Assembly (NCBI GenBank): GCA_016712665.1
Contig: JADJQP010000005.1
Span: 62,001-126,000 of the forward strand
Length of the DNA stretch: 64,000 bases
Source of the DNA: Bacteroidota bacterium
Lineage (GTDB): Bacteria > Bacteroidota > Bacteroidia > Chitinophagales > Chitinophagaceae
Direction of reading: 5' to 3'
This document shows, in pieces, positions 59,278-64,000 of this stretch. The position numbers and the translations under genes are program-made. The notes beneath the pieces were generated by a model. It did no database searches and was not told where the DNA came from. It saw only the letters and a program-made list of their open reading frames with translations. How positions within the stretch are numbered: position 1 is the stretch's first letter; every line of letters begins with the position of its first letter.

Positions 59278-61617
59278 TTGGATACACAATTTCTGAATGA
59301 ACATTTATTGCCGGGTAAGATGGGCCAATTTTTTTGTAGTCCTCTCTTTTGTAGCCTCCCTACTTTCTTTTGTATCCTATCTCATTTCTTCGCAAAGCAA
59401 ATTGGAAGCCAACCACCGTAGCTGGATGAAGTTAGGAACCTACTCATTTTATACGCATATACTCAGTGCCTTTCTGGTATTCGGTATTCTGTTTTATATC
59501 ATTTTCAATCATTATTTTGAATATTTTTATGCTTGGTCACATTCTAGTAAGGCCTTACCGTTTAAGTACTTACTATCATGTTTTTGGGAAGGTCAAGAAG
59601 GGAGTTTTTTATTGTGGACCATCTGGCATTGTGTATTATCGTTGTTTATCATCCACCGGAAAGACAAATGGGTAGCCCCTGTTATGACTGTGGTGGCTCT
59701 AACACAGGTATTTTTAGCGTCTACTTTACTGGGTATTCATTTTGGTGAAATAAATATTGGCACCACTCCCTTTATGTTGTTGCGAGACCAAATGGCGGGA
59801 GCACCTATATTTCAACAGCCCAACTATTTAAGTATGGTTCAAGATGGAAATGGCTTGAATCCTTTGTTACAAAACTATTGGATGGTAATACACCCGCCCG
59901 TTTTATTCCTTGGCTTTGCCTCTACCCTTTTCCCTTTTGCCTTAACTGTAGCTGCACTGTGGAAACGGAATTACGACGATATGATCAAACCACTCCTCCA
60001 ATGGTCTGTTTTTTCATGTATGATATTAATTACAGGTATCATGATGGGTGGTGCTTGGGCTTATGAAAGTCTCAATTTTGGGGGATATTGGGCTTGGGAT
60101 CCGGTAGAAAATGCTTCGCTGGTACCCTGGATTGTTATGCTGGCCGGTCTTCATACCCTCATGATTTACAAATCTGCAGGCTATTCGCTGAAGTCGACGT
60201 TAGTATTTTTTATTTTTTCTTTTATCTTAATTCTTTATTCGACTTTTTTAACACGAACCGGAATACTTGGAGATACATCGGTACATGCTTTTACAGGTGA
60301 AGGGAGTTCGCTGTTTTATCACTTGCTAATTTTTATGTTTCTGTTTCTGGGATTTGCATTGACTCTCTTCTTTGCCAATTACAAAAATATTCCGGATGTA
60401 AAAAAGGAAGAAGAGGCACTATCATCGCGCGAATTTTGGATGTTTATTGGTGCTTTGGTGATGATGATTTCGGTGATACAAATTACCTATACCACATCAA
60501 TGCCGGTATGGAACAAAATGTTTGGAACCAAGCTTACGGTTACCGATCCCGTTTCACATTATAATAAAATTCAAATCTGGCTTACTCTCCTTATTTTACT
60601 AGGCACTTCTACCATTTATTATTTTAAATTTAAGTCTTCAAGCATGAAGGAAGTAGCAAAAAAACTGTCTCTTCCTGTTGCAGTAGCCATCCTTTTTACA
60701 GCATTGATTTGTTACTTACAAGATTTGCAAAATATTCCTATTATTTTGGCACCATTGCCCATACCGGCTTTGGACTGATGATTGTCGGCATCTTACTCTC
60801 ATCATATAATAAACAAGTCATTTCAGTAAATAGATTAGGTGTTGAATTGAATCTTGGAAAGGAAACCAAAGAGGAAAATATGAAAGAAAGTCGCGAAAAC
60901 GTTATGTTGTTTCGTGATATCCCTATAAACATGGCCGGTTATACCGTGACCTATAAAGGAGATACCGTTTCGGGTCCCAACCACTATTACAAAATATTAT
61001 ATCAGGTTCGCAAGAACGATACCGGGGCCATCAAAGAGGAATTCATTTTATTACCCAATGCACAAATCAATCCAAAAATGGGATTGGTGGCCAGTCCAGA
61101 CACCAGACATTATTTGACCCATGATGTATTTACCTATATCACCTCCACTATTGATAAATCTAAAATAACCGATACCACCAGTTATGAATCTAAGACTGTA
61201 AAATCAGGAGATTCCTTATTTTTTGCCAACGGGTATATGATATTCAGAGGTTTTGACACCAAGGTGCACAATAAAAATTATCTGGCCCAAACCGGAGATA
61301 TTGCTGTGTCGGCAACAATGGATGTGTTTTCGCTAGAAGGAAATTCGTACCAAGCTACCCCAACCTACTTTATTCGAAATCAAAGCGAAAACTTTGTAGA
61401 AGACACTGTAGGTAAATTCAACCTTTTTGTAAGACTGACACAGATTTTACCCAACGAAAATGCCGCAAGAATTGAGTATAAGCAACCTAATGCAATGAAT
61501 GATTATGTTATTATGAAAGCTATCCTTTTTCCGTATATTAACGTCTTGTGGATAGGAACCATCATAATGATACTTGGATTTGGAATCAGTTTGTACAAAA
61601 GAATAAGCGTAAAATAA
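59278..61617 (+). CDS. ccmF: Haem lyase CcmF/CcsA-type cytochrome c assembly protein, two breaks
   Basis: About 780 residues with around fourteen membrane segments. The tryptophan-rich haem motif GGYWAWDPVENASLVPWIV and the conserved MVIHPPVLFLGFAS are clear. A TTG at 59278 opens the best N-terminus (DTQFLNEHLLPGKMGQFFVV), which needs one T removed from the T7 run 59329-59335. A second break, one T short at 60716-60717, is healed to ICYFTRFAKYSYYFG. Downstream is the periplasmic domain and a last membrane segment. It couples haem from CcmE to apocytochrome. Some Bacteroidota versions are longer, so the C-terminus may be the short form. Confidence 0.9.
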
Positions 61618-61728
61618 TTTCATATTAAATTAATTTAACTATATTTACCTTCTAAAAATCGATTTTTGCCGTATTAAAACGTCAAAAAAGAATTCTAACA
61701 TTTTAAAAATATTGAAAACAACAGAATC

Positions 61729-62292
61729 ATGAAAAAGATATTCGTAACAGCCATTTCAGTTACTCTGCTATTTATTGCTATTGGTTTTAATGCTTGCAAA
61801 AGCGACAAATGCAAACAAATCAATTGCGCCTTTTCGGGCGTTTGCAAAGAAGGTATCTGCCTTTGTCAAGTAGGTTATGAGGGAGAACATTGCGAAACCG
61901 TTACCCGCGATAAATTTAAAGGCATTTACAATGTAAATGAAGACGGAACCATTAGTGGTGTAGCACAATATTCAATCAGTATTGAAGATGGAGCCAAAAT
62001 CAATGAAGTGGTGATCAAAAATCTTCAAAATAATTTGAAAGATTATCCGGTTCGTGGAGTAGCTTATTTAGACACCTTAACCATTCCTAATCAAATGTTG
62101 CCTGATAGCACTGTGGTAGAAGGATGGGGTTATGTAATTGATACCAATCCATTGAATCAACATTTCTTTTTTTATAGTGTTGAAGCCCTATTTATAATCG
62201 GCGGAGGGCCTTATCAGTGCCATATTTTACCTGCTTTCCCATCGTACCTTTCAGCCTTTTTAAAAGCGACTCCTGCTCTAGAATGGATTTAA
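61729..62292 (+). CDS. Lipoprotein with an EGF-like module
   Basis: A 187-residue reading frame with a lipobox-like GFNACK near residue 23 and a six-Cys EGF-like module (CKQINCAFSGVCKEGICLCQ). The rest is a beta-rich domain seen in small Bacteroidota lipoproteins. The last 35 or so residues are antisense to the end of the YdcF gene and look unnatural. If the T7 run 62167-62173 had one base fewer, the frame would stop at 62195-62197, just at the convergent gene's end, which seems more likely. Confidence 0.72.
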   Translation: MKKIFVTAISVTLLFIAIGFNACKSDKCKQINCAFSGVCKEGICLCQVGYEGEHCETVTRDKFKGIYNVNEDGTISGVAQYSISIEDGAKINEVVIKNLQNNLKDYPVRGVAYLDTLTIPNQMLPDSTVVEGWGYVIDTNPLNQHFFFYSVEALFIIGGGPYQCHILPAFPSYLSAFLKATPALEWI

Positions 62293-62857
62293 ATCCTTCT
62301 TTAAAAGCAGTCATAGAATCAATATAAGGTGAGTCGGTGTTCATTGCAGCAATAATTGTAAAATTGACGGGCAAATGCGCTATAGGAGACATAAATCGGC
62401 GCTTAGTATAGGCATTCAATAAGGCACTCTGAAAGGGGTCGGTGGCCAAAGCCAGTGATGTAAACCCCAAGGTCTTGGCTAACTTATAGGAATAGTATAC
62501 ATTTTCGGTACTATGCTTAGCTAGGGTATCATAAAAGATATGATTCTTGTTGACACCTAATTTTTGTGCATATAATCCCATGATGACTGCCTCGTAAAAT
62601 GGGGTATAAACAGCTGCACCAGAAAAAATAATATTGCGTGTAAATTTATGCTGGTAGAGATAGACGCTCCATAAGACTCTCGCTTTCATCACACTGTCCC
62701 AGGCGCCATTTTTAAACGGTACGCCGGGCACGATTACTGCGTCATAGTAAGGCCTTTCAAGGATTGCCTTCTTATATAATTTGTCGGCACGTTTTAAGGC
62801 TAATGAACAAGATGAAAATAAAATTGTGCACAAAAGCAGCCGAAGCAAATTTTTCAT
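62192..62857 (-). CDS. YdcF/ElyC family protein (DUF218)
   Basis: A 221-residue protein with an N-terminal signal or anchor (LLLCTILFSSCS, which may be a lipobox) and the DUF218 layout: DAVIVPGVPF, later IIFSGAAVYTPFYEAVIMGL and ENVYYSYKLAKTLGF. Related E. coli proteins act in envelope polysaccharide metabolism, although the exact reaction is unclear. It converges on the EGF-like lipoprotein. Confidence 0.85.
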   Translation of the reverse strand: MKNLLRLLLCTILFSSCSLALKRADKLYKKAILERPYYDAVIVPGVPFKNGAWDSVMKARVLWSVYLYQHKFTRNIIFSGAAVYTPFYEAVIMGLYAQKLGVNKNHIFYDTLAKHSTENVYYSYKLAKTLGFTSLALATDPFQSALLNAYTKRRFMSPIAHLPVNFTIIAAMNTDSPYIDSMTAFKEGFKSILEQESLLKRLKGTMGKQVKYGTDKALRRL

Positions 62858-63040
62858 TTTACGATAATTTGTACAAATCTACAAACTAATAACATGCCTC
62901 CGTATTGCTACGTTCTATTCGCTATTGTTTGTAGAAAAATAAGGGTAAGACCTTCACAAAAATCATCAGAAGAAAGAACTATTTTTCAAAAAGTAACAAA
63001 ACAATTTTTTTTATTATTTCGCTTAACATATCTTCGCCGC

Positions 63041-63125
63041 GGAGAGATGGCAGAGTGGTCGATTGCGACGGTCTTGAAAACCGTTGACTGTCAAAGGTCC
63101 GGGGGTTCGAATCCCTCTCTCTCCG
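63041..63125 (+). tRNA. tRNA-Ser (anticodon UGA)
   Basis: Acceptor arms GGAGAGA and TCTCTCC pair perfectly, with discriminator G at 63125. The anticodon stem ACGGT/ACCGT encloses CTTGAAA, so the anticodon is UGA, decoding UCA. A long variable arm (TGACTGTCAAAGGTCC region) and the T loop TTCGAAT confirm a class II tRNA-Ser. CCA is not encoded. A short open frame across it is only a shadow. Confidence 0.96.
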
Positions 63126-63131
63126 CATCGT

Positions 63132-63206
63132 AAAAGAGAAACAAAAAGAAATTACGAATGATAACCTTAGGGTTGTTCATAGATAAACTTTCTGTTTCTC
63201 TTTTTT
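63132..63206 (+). terminator. Long hairpin after tRNA-Ser, terminator or small RNA
   Basis: A perfect 12-base stem (AAAAGAGAAACA and its complement) ends in T6 and encloses about 49 bases that themselves fold (ATGATAACC against GGTTGTTCAT). It begins seven bases after the tRNA. It could be the tRNA terminator; the inner helix is more than a terminator needs. The rest of the 328-base gap to kdsC shows nothing else. Confidence 0.65.
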
Positions 63207-63453
63207 GTTTAGCCATAGCGCTTTCCTGGATTCAATTCAGAAACGTTTCAGATTAGTTTGAATTTTCAATTACTTAGTAACGCACTTTAAGTATTAATAA
63301 TAATGGATGCTAGCTGAGGGCAGTCTGTTACGGTGTTACGTAGACAATAATATTAGTATCTATACGGATTGCAAAATGCAAGTAAGAAAAAACATTCTCA
63401 ACAGTATATTAATAGAAAAATCATTCGAAAAGAGTCATTCGCTCCTTCAAATT

Positions 63454-63954
63454 TTATTCCCACATCGCATGTAGCTTCAGAACCTTTTCAATGACATCTC
63501 TAACACAACCTTCACCTCCATTAAAGGGCGAAATATATTTAGAAATAGCCTTGATTTCATGGCAGGCATCAGCAGGGCAGCAGGGAAGAAAAACCCGTTG
63601 CATCACCTCCCGGTCTGGCATATCGTCGCCACAATATAAGATGGTATCAACATCCAATTTATGAATTGCGATAAGTTCTAAAAGTTTTTCTTTTTTATTG
63701 GTAACACCCAAATGAATATCTGAAATACCTAAACCTGCCAATCTCTTATGGAGTCCTTCACCGGCTCCTCCTGAAATAATGAAAATCGGAAAACCTTTTT
63801 TGATAGCCAATTGCATAGCATACCCGTCCTTAATATTCATGGTACGTAACAAACTGCCGTCATTTTGAATAATTAGAGACCCATTGGATAGTACACCATC
63901 AATATCGAAAATAAAATGCTTTACAAATTTAAAATCGGATAATTGAAGTGCCAT
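63454..63954 (-). CDS. kdsC: 3-deoxy-D-manno-octulosonate 8-phosphate phosphatase (KdsC-type HAD)
   Basis: HAD phosphatase without a cap domain, 166 residues, the length of KdsC. Motif I is FDIDGVLSNG with the nucleophile Asp, motif II is IISGG, the conserved Lys lies in TNKKEKL, and motif IV is GDDMPD. It removes the phosphate from KDO-8-phosphate in lipopolysaccharide core synthesis. Some close relatives act on other sugar phosphates, so the assignment rests on length and motif context. It runs leftward from near the window end. Confidence 0.9.
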   Translation of the reverse strand: MALQLSDFKFVKHFIFDIDGVLSNGSLIIQNDGSLLRTMNIKDGYAMQLAIKKGFPIFIISGGAGEGLHKRLAGLGISDIHLGVTNKKEKLLELIAIHKLDVDTILYCGDDMPDREVMQRVFLPCCPADACHEIKAISKYISPFNGGEGCVRDVIEKVLKLHAMWE

Positions 63955-64000
63955 ACTTTAGTTTAAATACCTTATGTCGAAATGAAATAAGGAAGCACCC

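Noticed and set aside
62894..63133. Open frame running across tRNA-Ser
   Set aside because: Its second half is the tRNA itself, and the first half has no protein-like features.

Overview
The window looks like a chromosomal piece of an AT-rich, uncultured-type Bacteroidota, probably near Chitinophagales or Saprospiria. The pointers are type IX secretion (T9SS) C-terminal sorting domains, -7 boxes of the form TAnnTTTG, a bS16 with a long Ala/Glu tail, an ftsX-DUF3098-uppP gene order, a CxxxY-type CcmE and few Shine-Dalgarno sites. I see no transposase, integrase, phage gene or CRISPR array.

Layout. 1-25 kb is mostly housekeeping: infA (partial) and rpsP, two exported peptidases, a TMEM175-like channel, a dicarboxylate symporter, a T9SS thioredoxin, a papain/lipase fusion, mdh, an MFS carrier, ald, pdhB, ftsX-DUF3098-uppP, a TPR protein, a CrtI-type oxidoreductase, hsp20, a lipoprotein/SGNH pair and a FlK-like thioesterase. 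25.2-43.0 kb is the accessory centre: four tandem copies of a three-gene operon, A-B-C. A is a 176-aa minimal T9SS cargo. B is a long exported fibre-like protein with a near-identical N-terminal base but different stalks (collagen-like Gly-X-Y or none) and different tips (coiled coil, beta-rich, C1q-like). C is a subtilisin in copy 1 and a small disordered exported protein in copies 2-4. Every copy ends in a strong hairpin terminator. This array is the best candidate here for an undescribed system: a surface fibre locus that seems to grow by duplication and tip replacement. 43-51 kb holds two very large exported BNR/sortilin-like beta-propeller proteins around a LolA-like protein. 51-64 kb returns to mixed housekeeping: acpS, a C45-type acyltransferase/hydrolase, a second CrtI-like enzyme, hpf, ispE, ccmE-ccmF, YdcF, tRNA-Ser(UGA) and kdsC.

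Quality warning. About 28 reading frames are broken by a single base gained or lost, nearly always in a homopolymer and usually one base short. Genes expected to be essential or important (ftsX, ispE, ccmF) are affected, so most breaks are probably consensus errors of the kind seen in long-read assemblies and not real pseudogenes. I therefore annotate these as single genes and give the site of each break. Two in-frame stops (6669-6671 and 49375-49377) and a 46-base deletion in the fourth fibre gene are of another type and may be real.
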